From: Brevibacillus parabrevis
GTDB taxonomy: Bacteria; Bacillota; Bacilli; Brevibacillales; Brevibacillaceae
Direction: 5' to 3'
DNA: 64,000 nucleotides
Assembly (NCBI RefSeq): GCF_003710905.1
Contig: NZ_RHHV01000010.1
Span: 62,001-126,000 of the forward strand
Numbering within the stretch: position 1 is the first letter of the stretch; each line of letters starts with the position of its first letter. Below, piece after piece: positions 10,301 through 18,116 of this stretch. Position numbers and translations under genes: made by a program. The notes beneath the pieces were generated by a model that saw only the letters and a list, made by a program, of their open reading frames with translations, did not search any database and was not told the DNA's origin.

Positions 10301-10628
10301 CGTATCGTTCGCCAGTGCCTTGTTGTTCGGGACAGTGTTCGCGCTGTTTGCCACTCTTGTGCTTGTGCCTGGCATGCAGCATGCGGCTGAATGGCGAGAG
10401 GCCGCCCAGTCGGATGTGTCGATTCCCGTCCTGGTGCGCCGCATTCGGGACTGGCAGGAAAATGAGCGGATTCGCCGCAGTGACGCACGAGCGCGGAAAA
10501 AGAGACAGCAGCAACTGGCGCAAGAAATGCGCAAGGAAGCGCAGGATGGTTCCGCAAACAAGAAAAGAGAGTTGGCAAAAGAGGACTTCTTGCCGTTGCC
10601 AACGGGAACAGACGACGCCAAGCCGTAA
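7371..10628 (+). CDS. divergent RND-family efflux permease
   Basis: The product has 1085 residues with the two-fold RND plan: one N-terminal helix, a large extracytoplasmic domain (to about 325), five helices, a second large domain (about 545-820), then the last five helices. The porter domains look typical (LTADQVESSVTRKVEEAV). In the TM4 stretch, where active RND pumps have two adjacent aspartates, this protein reads LVFVLVYLVAG with no acidic residue, and the matching TM10 region is also atypical. The C terminus is strongly basic. It pairs with the adaptor lipoprotein, in the style of SwrC-like exporters, but the energy coupling is doubtful. Confidence 0.85.
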   Translation: MNNKTFLAIAPALARWKAVLLCLLAIGALFRLDVATFPDRGLPEYTIHLTASGLTADQVESSVTRKVEEAVRALGSAVQISSDSRAGSGTITVKTTENLGSDYKDRLEQKVSEIMKTLPVKEYSISQEKLGDNLVGFYLLHGSDVQTLSDVARYTVYEKLIQAQGIARVEIDGQAVREQIEIVFRPSMLLAYGLTPEDVLGQLPQDVIREQIGTVGKTGDRTAFTWTSQTEGPQGLGKQLISTGKGYVPLKTLADIRDTRGSKGEEISVYQGSPAVGISVYASEVGQVPAIRQETAKMMAELNTDAGGKYELTLFDDRAQPISAAIAQLTLLGGVAAVLIALYLLASLKRIGPAALSLLAVFMASGTVLGALWLFGMKFTFSALGPLLVFVLVYLVAGATFFSRLDRLGAYSLPGSLKTAWTVVKPLLLALVVMAAAWFTIVMTDMLKAEDKAVLFDAWPVIVLGAASFALVYGWIIPVLTATWLAEPEPADAGENIPRTPGKVTRALTVRWEKMVQQGYLPFGLTLVASVVFVLLLQSFVLVDPFAQVAPKEKTLSLPMVQESNIDDAIKAAKSAEERLRQLPEVADLYTDASRERLTMHVKLTDKSKWTRSVYDLEKELDKQLRDIPQTDPFALVVNSEQKTRLEFTVKGPSMETTQHIAKEILVYLQKMSWRDRDNREIVTDERIGPAQNTAFIDIRPKPDMLARYRVSEEEIKRQLQSYLGEKQAGSIFVNDRNISVIARFPDKWMDHSEQVRHILIRTQQGAVRLSDLVDWSSGEQPQVYQREDGMYVFKVSSAIADARWIDSMAYNLPLAMQEKITVPKGYTILNEDELKKLREEQSDDKDWSGRLIVMLAMVALVLLTSLLVQRRARDGWFALLLLPVLSGGVTLGLLLLDHPMNLMGFYGVAAACAVLLSLALVQLDDMFAASSEQSSIWNGVRSGMQRSWATSAAIAIAIVLASLPIAAGSLADGQTFVSFASALLFGTVFALFATLVLVPGMQHAAEWREAAQSDVSIPVLVRRIRDWQENERIRRSDARARKKRQQQLAQEMRKEAQDGSANKKRELAKEDFLPLPTGTDDAKP

Positions 10629-10647
10629 CGGCTGGCGTCTTTTTTTG
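10614..10647 (+). terminator. intrinsic terminator of the RND operon
   Basis: GACGCCA-GCCG pairs with CGGC-TGGCGTC and is followed by seven T. The stop codon of the permease gene sits in the loop. Confidence 0.85.
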
Positions 10648-10703
10648 CTGTGAAAACAGCTCAGCGGCATTCGTAAAGCAGCTGCGTCTGCTTGCGGTCA
10701 ACG

Positions 10704-10788
10704 CTTTTGCTACCGAAGAGAGGGAAAGCCGCCGCGACCGCCTGCGCCCACCACTTTTGCTCCCGAAAAGAGGAAAAACCGCCGCGAC
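10704..10788. repeat. imperfect 35-base direct repeat, 50-base period
   Basis: A 35-base unit beginning CTTTTGCTACCGAAGAGAGG at 10704-10738 recurs at 10754-10788, with about five differences. Both copies end GCCGCCGCGAC. The unit lies between the efflux terminator and the VanZ-like gene and codes for nothing recognisable. Confidence 0.7.
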
Positions 10789-10873
10789 GGTTTTGTTCAC
10801 AGGCTCGGCAAGGACTTTTCGGGAAATCTCGGGTAAGATGAGAGGAGAAACGAGTGTAGGAGGGAAACCTGGC

Positions 10874-11380
10874 TTGCGCCGATTGAAAAAGCTTTTGGAT
10901 TATCTGCTGTTGGCTGCGATTTTGGTGGGACTGTTCCTGTCGTCCTCCCAGCCATACTACAAACAAGATTTGCGGGGTACGATATCCAAGGTAGTCGATG
11001 AACAAAGCTGGAATGAGCGGATGGAAGGGGTATCCGTTCCGTATGCCGGCAAGGAAATCAGCGTCGAGAACAAGGGAGCGGCGGGCTTTATCGAGTTTTT
11101 TATTCGCAAGGGAACGCATTTTACCGTGTTCGCGCTGTTGGCTTTCAGCTTCTATCGCGTTTTTTCCCACCGTCTTTCGTTTGCGGTCGCCCTGCCATGG
11201 AGCGCCTTTTGCAGCCTGCTTGTGGCTGTTCTGGACGAGTGGCATCAGACTTTTACCCCGGATCGGACAGGTATGGTGAATGACGTCTTGCTGGATTTAG
11301 CCGGATCTGTCACGATGTTGTTGATAATTCTTCTCAATTACATGTATTCACGAAGAACATATCATTATAAAATGAAGTGA
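10874..11380 (+). CDS. VanZ-like membrane protein
   Basis: The product has 168 residues with three to four predicted membrane helices. The VanZ-family core is visible: a KGTHFTVFALLAF segment, then ALLDEWHQ-type FWTSGIRL-region residues encoded as DEWHQTFTPDRTG, and a final helix. The start is taken as TTG at 10874 because AGGAGGG lies nine bases before it. An ATG at 10838 has a weaker site. The name-giving member contributes to teicoplanin resistance, but most members have no assigned role. Confidence 0.82.
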   Translation: MRRLKKLLDYLLLAAILVGLFLSSSQPYYKQDLRGTISKVVDEQSWNERMEGVSVPYAGKEISVENKGAAGFIEFFIRKGTHFTVFALLAFSFYRVFSHRLSFAVALPWSAFCSLLVAVLDEWHQTFTPDRTGMVNDVLLDLAGSVTMLLIILLNYMYSRRTYHYKMK

Positions 11381-11431
11381 GCGGCAGCCATCCTGACCGG
11401 GGCAGCTGCTTATTGAACGATTAGGGAGTGG

Positions 11432-12559
11432 ATGAGATTCGTGTCAGACAAAAAGAACGTGCTCGTACTGAACTGCGGCAGCTCCTCGGTTAAGTACAAG
11501 CTTTACTCCATGCCGGGCAAAGAACTGATTGCCCAGGATTACTTGCAGCAAATCCAACGCGACGAATACGAGGATGCGATTCGCAGCGTGTTTGAAACAT
11601 TAAAGCAACATCAAATTGATATTATCTCCCACCGGGTCGTGCACGGCGGAGAAGCATTTAAACAGTCTGTCGTCGTGGACGATCGCGTGAAAGCGGAGAT
11701 TCGCAGCCTGTCCCGCTTTGCACCGTTGCACAATCCGATCAACCTGCTCGGGATCGAAGTCGCCCAAAGCATCTATCCCGACGTGAAACACGTAGCTGTT
11801 TTCGATACAGCGTTCCACCAGACCATGCCTCCATCCTCCTATCTATACGCGCTGCCATACGAGTATTACGAGCATTACGGAATCCGCAAATACGGCTTCC
11901 ACGGCACGTCTCACCGCTATGTCATGAGCCGCGCCGAAGAGATGTTGAACCGTCCGAAAGAACAGCTGCGACTGATCAGTTGCCACATCGGCAGCGGGGT
12001 CAGCATTACCGCGATTCGCTACGGAGAATCGTTTGATACGTCGATGGGAATGACGCCTTTGGCGGGACTGTCCATGGGAACCCGCAGCGGCAACATCGAT
12101 CCGGGGATCATTCCGTACATTGAGGAAATCGAAAAAACGGATACAGCCGGAGCCATTACGATTTTGAACAACAAGAGCGGATTGATGGGCGTATCCGGTG
12201 TGTCCAACGATTTGCGCGACGTTATGGAAAAGGCAGAAGCGGGACATTATCGCAGCCAGCTTGCCCTGGAATTGTTCACAACGATTTTGCATAAACATAT
12301 TGGGCTGTATTTGGCGCGACTGAATGGCGTAGACGGGATTATTTTTACAGCAGGTGTTGGAGAAAATAGTTCTACCGTACGCGAAATGGTTTGCACCGGA
12401 CTGGAATTTGCCGGGGTCAATCTGGATCGCGAAGCCAATCGCAGCAGCAAAGGTGAAGCATTTATCAGTACGGAATATTCTCCGGTCAAAGTCATGGTAA
12501 TTCCTACCAACGAAGAGCTTGTAATGGCTACAGACGCGTACCAGCTGTCTTTTCACTAG
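11432..12559 (+). CDS. ackA: acetate kinase-family protein, short form
   Basis: The product has 375 residues and is an ASKHA-fold acetokinase. It has N-terminal VLNCGSSSVKYKLY, HRVVHGG near residue 68, FDTAFH with the catalytic Asp, YGFHGTSHRYV, SMGTRSGNIDPG and a GVGENSS motif near the C terminus. It would convert acetate and ATP to acetyl phosphate and ADP. It is about 20-25 residues shorter than usual AckA because the loop between the first strand pair and HRVVHGG is cut down. The ATP-loop motif reads GSGVSI instead of the usual GNGASI. GTG at 11441 is an alternative start. Confidence 0.85.
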   Translation: MRFVSDKKNVLVLNCGSSSVKYKLYSMPGKELIAQDYLQQIQRDEYEDAIRSVFETLKQHQIDIISHRVVHGGEAFKQSVVVDDRVKAEIRSLSRFAPLHNPINLLGIEVAQSIYPDVKHVAVFDTAFHQTMPPSSYLYALPYEYYEHYGIRKYGFHGTSHRYVMSRAEEMLNRPKEQLRLISCHIGSGVSITAIRYGESFDTSMGMTPLAGLSMGTRSGNIDPGIIPYIEEIEKTDTAGAITILNNKSGLMGVSGVSNDLRDVMEKAEAGHYRSQLALELFTTILHKHIGLYLARLNGVDGIIFTAGVGENSSTVREMVCTGLEFAGVNLDREANRSSKGEAFISTEYSPVKVMVIPTNEELVMATDAYQLSFH

Positions 12560-12687
12560 CATGAAGTGCGTCATCTAGAAAGAATAGGCTTTTCAGTATT
12601 GGAATTTCTCTGCTATACTAGGAGAATGAGGCTTCTGGTTTGAGGTTCTCACCATTTTTCTGAAATAATAAAAGGAGTGCAAACTGG

Positions 12688-13101
12688 ATGGCAGTACAAG
12701 TGGGAAGCATCATCGAAGGAAAAGTGACAGCGATTAAACCGTTTGGGATGTTCGTAGCAGTCAGCGAAACCGAGCAGGGGCTGGTCCACATTTCCCAAGT
12801 AGCAAACGGTTTTGTAAAAGATATCAATGATCACTTTACCGTGGGGGCACAAGTAAAGGTAAAAGTTCTCTCCATTGATGATGCAGGTAAAATCTCGCTT
12901 TCGGTTCGCGCCGCACTCCCAGCGCCTGAGCGTCCGGAGCGTGAAGAGCGCCGTGGTGGTGGATATCGTGGAGGCGATCGCGGAGGAAATGCAAAACGCG
13001 ACAACGCAGCTTCCTTCGAGGACAAATTGAAAAAATGGTTGAAGCACAGCGAAGAGAACCTTGCGACTATCAACAAAAAGAACGCAAAACGTGGCTACTA
13101 A
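12688..13101 (+). CDS. yugI: S1 RNA-binding domain protein, general stress protein 13 type
   Basis: The product has 137 residues. Residues 4-75 form a single S1 domain (GSIIEGKVTAIKPFGMFV...GLVHISQV...KVKVLSID). A short Arg/Gly-rich linker and a basic tail follow. It matches the B. subtilis YugI/GSP13 plan and should bind RNA or ribosomes in the cytoplasm. AAAGGAG precedes the start. Two consecutive hairpin terminators follow the gene. Confidence 0.88.
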   Translation: MAVQVGSIIEGKVTAIKPFGMFVAVSETEQGLVHISQVANGFVKDINDHFTVGAQVKVKVLSIDDAGKISLSVRAALPAPERPEREERRGGGYRGGDRGGNAKRDNAASFEDKLKKWLKHSEENLATINKKNAKRGY

Positions 13102-13118
13102 GCCTTGTGATAACAGAA

Positions 13119-13147
13119 AAAGGACGGGACATCCCGTCCTTTTTTTT
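13119..13147 (+). terminator. intrinsic terminator after yugI
   Basis: AGGACGGGA and TCCCGTCCT form a stem with a two-base-centred loop, followed by eight T. Confidence 0.88.
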
Positions 13148-13166
13148 ACGAGGTTGACACTAGAGC

Positions 13167-13196
13167 AAAAAGACAGGGAGCTTCCCTGTCTTTTTT
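13167..13196. terminator. second intrinsic terminator
   Basis: GACAGGGA pairs with TCCCTGTC, with A and T runs on both sides, so it can act in either direction. It may also end the leftward ssuA transcript. Confidence 0.8.
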
Positions 13197-13365
13197 GCGC
13201 ATTTTTGAACGAACAAATTGCGAGAGATTCATCTTATGCGCATCACCACGCTCGATGACGAAGTGCCTCCGTCTCATCTCCCTTCCCGCTGAAAATCCCT
13301 AAAGTCATTTTGCATCGTAACGTGTTTGGAACTCCAATCTCGCCTAGCATTGCACGGCAGCAGGG

Positions 13366-14412
13366 TTAGTTCCCGACTTCCTTCAACGCCTGCTCGACGA
13401 ATTTGCTCTCCAATACTTGGGAAGTGTCGAGCTTCTTTTTGATCGCGCCCACGGAGAAGAGAAAATCGGCCTGCTCCTGATGCGCTTTGGCAAATTCCGG
13501 CGTGATCGGGGAGAGGATGGGACTTGAATTTTGCAAAACCTTGCTGATGATCTCCCGCTCCAGCTTCTTGGTTTTGACAAATTCGTCCGTTACTTCGTCG
13601 AGGTGGCTGACGTAGTAGCGGCGCACTTCTTCGTACGTTTTGAGAAACAGGACCGTCAGCTCGGGGTGGTCTGCGGTAAAGCCAGTGCGCGCGATCAAAA
13701 ATCCGGGAGCGAAAATGTTCAGATCGTCGCCTGTCACGAGCGTCTTGGCCTGCGTCTGCACGACAGCGGTCGTCACGTAAGGCTCCCAAGTCGACCACGC
13801 ATCGATAGCTCCGGTGTCAAGGGCGGGTCGCGCTTCATCCGGCTGAAGGTGAATGATTTCCACGTCCTTGTCGTTCAGCCCGGCCCGATTCAGCACCATG
13901 TACAGGAAGTTGTAGGCGCTGCTGCCTTTGGCGACGGCGATCTTCTTGCCCTTGAGCTGTTTAATGTCGGCGATCGGGCTGCCTTTCGGAATGACGATCG
14001 CGTTGTTGCGCTTGCCGTCGCTCGTTACGGCGATCGCTTTGAAATCGACACCTCCGGTTTGTGCAGAGACGACCGGAGTGCCGCCTGTCGCGCCGAAGTC
14101 GAGCCGCCCGGAGGCAATCGCTTCGAAATGGGGAGGACCGCTGGCAAATTCATGCCATTTCACTTCGGCTCCGGCTTGGGCAAAAGCTTTTTCAAAAATG
14201 CCCTTGTCCCTGGCGTAGGAGAAAATCCCGGTGCTGCCTTGAATGCCGATGTTTACGACGACTTTTTCTTTTGCCTCTGCACTGGCGGCAACGGTCTGCT
14301 GTTGCTCGGGTGCTGCTGTTTTGCCGCAAGCGCTCAGCAACAGCAGGGACAGGACGACGATCAGGCGGAGCCAGCCGATTGTTTTCGGGGAAGACTGCAT
14401 ATGTTTGTTCAT
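13366..14412 (-). CDS. ssuA: sulfonate ABC transporter substrate-binding lipoprotein
   Basis: The product has 348 residues with a lipoprotein signal (LLLLSACG, Cys29), followed by an NMT1/SsuA-type binding fold (VNIGIQGSTGIFSYARDKGIFEKAF, later FGATGGTPVVSAQ and DAWSTWEPY). It captures aliphatic sulfonates outside the membrane and delivers them to SsuB/SsuC, whose genes lie on the other side of the divergent control region. It is cotranscribed with the upstream monooxygenase gene (29-base gap). Choice of sulfonate, taurine or a related ligand is inferred from context. Confidence 0.9.
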   Translation of the reverse strand: MNKHMQSSPKTIGWLRLIVVLSLLLLSACGKTAAPEQQQTVAASAEAKEKVVVNIGIQGSTGIFSYARDKGIFEKAFAQAGAEVKWHEFASGPPHFEAIASGRLDFGATGGTPVVSAQTGGVDFKAIAVTSDGKRNNAIVIPKGSPIADIKQLKGKKIAVAKGSSAYNFLYMVLNRAGLNDKDVEIIHLQPDEARPALDTGAIDAWSTWEPYVTTAVVQTQAKTLVTGDDLNIFAPGFLIARTGFTADHPELTVLFLKTYEEVRRYYVSHLDEVTDEFVKTKKLEREIISKVLQNSSPILSPITPEFAKAHQEQADFLFSVGAIKKKLDTSQVLESKFVEQALKEVGN

Positions 14413-14441
14413 CCTTTCTTTTCTGTGGGTCTATGGGTGTC

Positions 14442-15785
14442 CTAATGGACTTGTGGCGCACTGGCAAACTGGTTGGCTGGAACATCCAGCCCGTAATGCT
14501 CGCGCAAGGTGTGCCCGGTGTACTCTGTGCGGAACAGCCCCCTCTGTTGCAGCTTCGGCACGACCTGGTCGATGAAGTCCTCCAGCCCTCCGTTCGTCAA
14601 CTGCGGCATGATGTTGAAGCCGTCTGCCGCGCCTTGGGTAAACCACGCCTCCAACTCGTCCGCCACTTGCTCGGCAGTGCCTGCGATCGTCCGATGGCCG
14701 CGACCTCCGGCGAGACGAAGCAGCAGTTGGCGAAGCGTCAAGTTTTCCCGCTCGGCCAAGTTCCGGATCAGCTGGGCGCGGCTCTGATGCCCGGCGATTT
14801 GTTCCGTTGCGGGAAGCTCGGGCAGCGGGCCGTCCAATGGGTAGGAGGACAGATCGTAGCCGATGCGATTGGATAGTTGCAGCAGGCTGTAGGCGGGATG
14901 CGTCAACTCGTGCAACTGCGCCTCTTTTTCTTTTGCCTCTGCCTCGCTCTCGCCGATGATCGGGCAAATGCCAGGCAGGATGACGACTTGTTCAGGGGAG
15001 CGTCCGTAGCGGGCGACGCGCGATTTGACGTCCGCGTAAAACGCCTGGGCGTCCGCCAGCGATTGCTGTGCAGTGAAAATGGCTTCGGCATACCGGGCGG
15101 CGAAATCTTTTCCGTCCTCGGAAGATCCGGCCTGGACGAGCAGTGGCCGTCCCTGGGGAGAGCGCGGCAAGTTCAGCGGGCCGCGCACGGCAAAATGCTT
15201 GCCTTTGTGGTTGAACTCGTGCACCTTGCTGTTGTCTGCGTAAATGCCCGAGGCTTTGTCCTGGATTAGCGCGTCTGTCTCCCAGCTGTCCCACAGCTTG
15301 AGAGTGACATCGAGAAATTCTGCCGCCCGTTCGTAGCGAAGGTGATGCTCGGGGATTCGCTCGTAGTTGAAATTTTGCGCCTCGCCATCTGTTCCGGACG
15401 TGATGATGTTCCAGCCCGCCCGGCCTTTGCTGAGATGGTCGAGGGAAGCAAAGCGGCGGGCGAGGTTGAACGGTTCGTTGAAGCTCGTGGAGACCGTAGC
15501 GATCAACCCGATCCGGCTGGTCACGACGGCGAGAGCGGACAGGAGGGTGAGCGGTTCCAGTCCGCTGATCGCCCCGTACTTGACGGCTTTGCGCGAGGTG
15601 GCGTAGCGGTCGGCCAAAAAGAGGGAATCCAGCTTGGCTTGCTCCGCTTTTTGCGCCAGCCGCTGAAAGCGGGAAAAGTCGATGATGTCCTCCACGCGGG
15701 AGGAAGGATGGCGCCATGCCGCCTCATGATGACCCAAGCTCGACAAAAACAAGTTCAGGTGGAGCGTGCGTTTTTGGTTGCCCAT
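14442..15785 (-). CDS. FMN-dependent monooxygenase, NtaA/SnaA/DszA family
   Basis: The product has 447 residues with the luciferase-like monooxygenase fold of the NtaA/SnaA/DszA group (HLNLFLSSLGHHEAAWRHP, then FSRFQRLAQKAEQAKLDS and LARRFASLDHLSKGRAGWNI). Such enzymes use FMNH2 and O2 to cleave C-S, C-N or related bonds. Here it probably releases sulfite from an organosulfur compound, using flavin reduced by the SsuE encoded downstream. The ATG at 15785 has only a weak ribosome-binding site. TTG at 15806 is an alternative. A good promoter and a structured leader lie upstream. Confidence 0.85.
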   Translation of the reverse strand: MGNQKRTLHLNLFLSSLGHHEAAWRHPSSRVEDIIDFSRFQRLAQKAEQAKLDSLFLADRYATSRKAVKYGAISGLEPLTLLSALAVVTSRIGLIATVSTSFNEPFNLARRFASLDHLSKGRAGWNIITSGTDGEAQNFNYERIPEHHLRYERAAEFLDVTLKLWDSWETDALIQDKASGIYADNSKVHEFNHKGKHFAVRGPLNLPRSPQGRPLLVQAGSSEDGKDFAARYAEAIFTAQQSLADAQAFYADVKSRVARYGRSPEQVVILPGICPIIGESEAEAKEKEAQLHELTHPAYSLLQLSNRIGYDLSSYPLDGPLPELPATEQIAGHQSRAQLIRNLAERENLTLRQLLLRLAGGRGHRTIAGTAEQVADELEAWFTQGAADGFNIMPQLTNGGLEDFIDQVVPKLQQRGLFRTEYTGHTLREHYGLDVPANQFASAPQVH

Positions 15786-15814
15786 GTGTATCAGGACGCA
15801 CAAAAGGCCTCGTC

Positions 15815-15862
15815 CCAAACAGCAGTCGTTCGCTGTTGGAAGGAGACCTCCAGTGGTCTGGT
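15815..15862 (-). promoter_or_regulatory. leader element of the leftward sulfonate transcript
   Basis: Read leftward, ACCAGACCACTGGAGG (15862-15847) forms a CCAG/CTGG mini-hairpin followed by AGG. A second hairpin (CCAACAGC with GCTGTTTGG) comes next. The same 16-base motif, with two central differences, precedes a hairpin in the rightward ssuD leader. It lies inside the transcribed leader if the promoter at 15902-15930 is used. Confidence 0.5.
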
Positions 15863-15901
15863 CGGTAAAAGGATAATTCCGAGTTGCAAAGTATGAAATG
15901 G

Positions 15902-15930
15902 ATGATAGCAACAAATGGGAGAAGAGTCAA
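15902..15930 (-). promoter_or_regulatory. sigma-A promoter for the monooxygenase-ssuA transcript
   Basis: Read leftward, TTGACT and TATCAT are separated by exactly 17 bases. Transcription would begin about 110 bases before the start codon. Confidence 0.7.
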
Positions 15931-15991
15931 TCCCAATATGCAATATAGTAAGAATAGCCGGAATAGCGGAGCAAATTTCTTGTTGACCCTA

Positions 15992-16021
15992 TTGACAGCC
16001 GCTGGAAGCCGATGATACGAT
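15992..16021 (+). promoter_or_regulatory. sigma-A promoter for ssuDBCE
   Basis: TTGACA and TACGAT are separated by 18 bases. The transcript would carry a leader of about 120 bases that contains the hairpin element at 16068-16121. Confidence 0.6.
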
Positions 16022-16067
16022 TGCGCACAATACCGACTAATCAAGTGTGAATTATTGAGTTTTGCCA

Positions 16068-16121
16068 ACCAGAAAACTGGAGGCACAGTTGCGGAGATGA
16101 CCGCGGCTGTGCCTTCTTTTT
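16068..16121 (+). promoter_or_regulatory. leader element and attenuator-like hairpin before ssuD
   Basis: ACCAGAAAACTGGAGG at 16068-16083 is followed by a 14-pair stem (AGGCACAG outer, CTGTGCCT closing) and then TCTTTTTC. The stem plus T-run looks like an intrinsic terminator placed about 30 bases before the ssuD start, so transcription attenuation is plausible. The first motif is shared with the leftward leader. Confidence 0.55.
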
Positions 16122-16152
16122 CATTCCAAATCAATTCAAAGGAGTGGAGCAG

Positions 16153-17331
16153 ATGGGGAAATCAAAGCAACAAGCCGAATTTGGCTGGTTTATTCCAACG
16201 ACGGGAGACGGCAAGTATATCGGCGTCGAGCCGGAGCGCGAGTCGACTGCTGACTACATGGTTCAGGTGGCGCAAACAGCCGAGCGGGCAGGCTTTACTT
16301 TTGCCTTGATTCCGACTGGCGGAGCTTGCATCGATTCCTGGATCGTCGGGGCTACGATCGCTGCCCATACACAGGTGCTCAAGCCGCTGGTCGCCATGCG
16401 TCCCGGGCTGATCGCCCCTGTGCTGGCTGCGCGGATGGCTGCTTCGCTCGATCAGCTGTCCGGCGGCAGGGCACTGATTAATGTCGTGACAGGCGGCAGC
16501 CCGCAAGATTTGCTCGCCACGGGTGACCCGCTCGCCCACAATCACGACGGCCGCTATGAGCGCACGCGGGAGTTTCTGGAGATTGTCAAAAGCGTCTGGA
16601 CAAATTCGCACGCCCAGCCGGAGCGATTTTTGGCGAGCAACCAGACCGCTCAGCAGGGAGCGCAGCCGCTTCACTATTCCGGTCGCTTTTATGAGATCAA
16701 GGGAGGGGCGAGCTTGCCTGCTCCCGTGCAGCAGCCGCACCCGCCGCTCTACTACGGGGGAAGCTCGCCCACAGGCAAACGGGTTGCGGTTCAGACAGCC
16801 GATGTCTACTTGATGTGGGCGGAACCGCTGGAGTGGATTCGCCAGCAGATTGCCGAGGTGGAGGAGCTGAAGCGAGAGCTTGGCCGCGACCGCGAGCTGC
16901 GCTACGGACTTCGCGCCCAGGTGCTGGTGCGCAAGACGGAGGAAGAGGCGTGGAAAGAAGCGTGGGAAATCATCAGCAAGGTAGATCCGCAGGCGCTCCA
17001 GCAGTCCGGTCAGCGGTTCAGCCACACCGATGCCATCGGACAAAAACGGCAAAATGAGCTGCGGGAAGGCTCCAAAAAAGACAACTACGTGATTGGGCCC
17101 AATCTGTGGTCTGGCTTGTCGACCGTGCGCGGCGGCGGTGCCGTCCTGCTGGTAGGTACCCCTGAGCAAGTGTCCGACCGCATTTTGGAATACATCGATC
17201 TGGGCATCTCGTCTTTTATTTTGTCCGGGTACCCCCATCTGGAGGAAGCGGCGATTACTGGCGAGCTGTTGCTGCCTGTCGTCAAACAGAAGCTGGAGCA
17301 ACGACAGCAGGCAAAAGGAGTCGGCGTATGA
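16153..17331 (+). CDS. ssuD: FMNH2-dependent alkanesulfonate monooxygenase
   Basis: The product has 392 residues with the bacterial-luciferase fold and SsuD hallmarks: [15 protein letters not shown] near the N terminus, [31 protein letters not shown], and [20 protein letters not shown]. It splits C1-C14-type alkanesulfonates into the aldehyde and sulfite using FMNH2 and O2. The ATG at 16153 has AAGGAG nine bases upstream, while GTG at 16144 is too close. Its stop overlaps the ssuB start (ATGA). Confidence 0.94.
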   Translation: MGKSKQQAEFGWFIPTTGDGKYIGVEPERESTADYMVQVAQTAERAGFTFALIPTGGACIDSWIVGATIAAHTQVLKPLVAMRPGLIAPVLAARMAASLDQLSGGRALINVVTGGSPQDLLATGDPLAHNHDGRYERTREFLEIVKSVWTNSHAQPERFLASNQTAQQGAQPLHYSGRFYEIKGGASLPAPVQQPHPPLYYGGSSPTGKRVAVQTADVYLMWAEPLEWIRQQIAEVEELKRELGRDRELRYGLRAQVLVRKTEEEAWKEAWEIISKVDPQALQQSGQRFSHTDAIGQKRQNELREGSKKDNYVIGPNLWSGLSTVRGGGAVLLVGTPEQVSDRILEYIDLGISSFILSGYPHLEEAAITGELLLPVVKQKLEQRQQAKGVGV

Positions 17332-18101
17332 CCGCGCTGCTGGAGATCACCCGACTCGACAAGACATTCGAGACGTCCAAAGGAGCGACGCAGGCGCTCC
17401 GCGACATTCGGCTGACTGTAAAGGAAGGCGAGTTCCTCACCGTCATCGGGCCGAGCGGCTGCGGGAAGAGCACACTGCTGAAAATCGTCGCGGGACTGGA
17501 CACGGAATACGCCGGGAGCGTCCAGCTTGCCGGACAGCCAGTGAGCGGTCCCGGTATCGACAAAGGCTTCATTTTTCAGGAGCCGCGGCTTTTTCCCTGG
17601 CTGACGGTGGAAAAAAACATCGCCGCCAACCTGTCGCTCAAAAATCCGGCGATTCGCGAGCGCGTAGATGAGCTGATCCAGCTCGTCCGGCTCGGGGGAT
17701 TTGCCAAATCGTATCCGCGCGAGCTGTCTGGCGGCATGGCGCAGCGGGTGGCGATCGCCCGTGCGCTCTTGCGCAATCCCCGGGTGCTTTTGCTGGACGA
17801 ACCGTTCGGGGCGCTGGATGCCTTTACCCGCTCACACATGCAGGAAGTCCTGCTCGACATTTGGCAGGAAAACAAGACGACGATGATCTTCGTGACACAC
17901 GATATCGACGAAGCGATCTACTTGGCCAACCGGGTCGTGATCATGAACGCACACCCGGGCTCCATCAAGCGCATCGTTCCTGTCGATCTGCCTTTTCCCC
18001 GGAAAAAGGCAAACCGTTCCTTTCAGGAGCTGCGCCATCTCGTCTTGAACGAGTTCGAAAAGGTGGACGAACTCGAATTAGTTGATAGCTCAGGGATTTG
18101 A
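17328..18101 (+). CDS. ssuB: sulfonate ABC transporter ATP-binding protein
   Basis: The product has 257 residues with a full ABC ATPase: Walker [10 protein letters not shown] (41-49), Q-loop FQEPRL, signature LSGGMAQR, Walker B VLLLDEPF, and the switch His in FVTHDIDEA. It powers import of sulfonates through SsuC. It is translationally coupled to ssuD by an ATGA overlap and followed 15 bases later by ssuC. Confidence 0.93.
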   Translation: MTALLEITRLDKTFETSKGATQALRDIRLTVKEGEFLTVIGPSGCGKSTLLKIVAGLDTEYAGSVQLAGQPVSGPGIDKGFIFQEPRLFPWLTVEKNIAANLSLKNPAIRERVDELIQLVRLGGFAKSYPRELSGGMAQRVAIARALLRNPRVLLLDEPFGALDAFTRSHMQEVLLDIWQENKTTMIFVTHDIDEAIYLANRVVIMNAHPGSIKRIVPVDLPFPRKKANRSFQELRHLVLNEFEKVDELELVDSSGI

Positions 18102-18116
18102 CGGAGGTGAAAGAGA

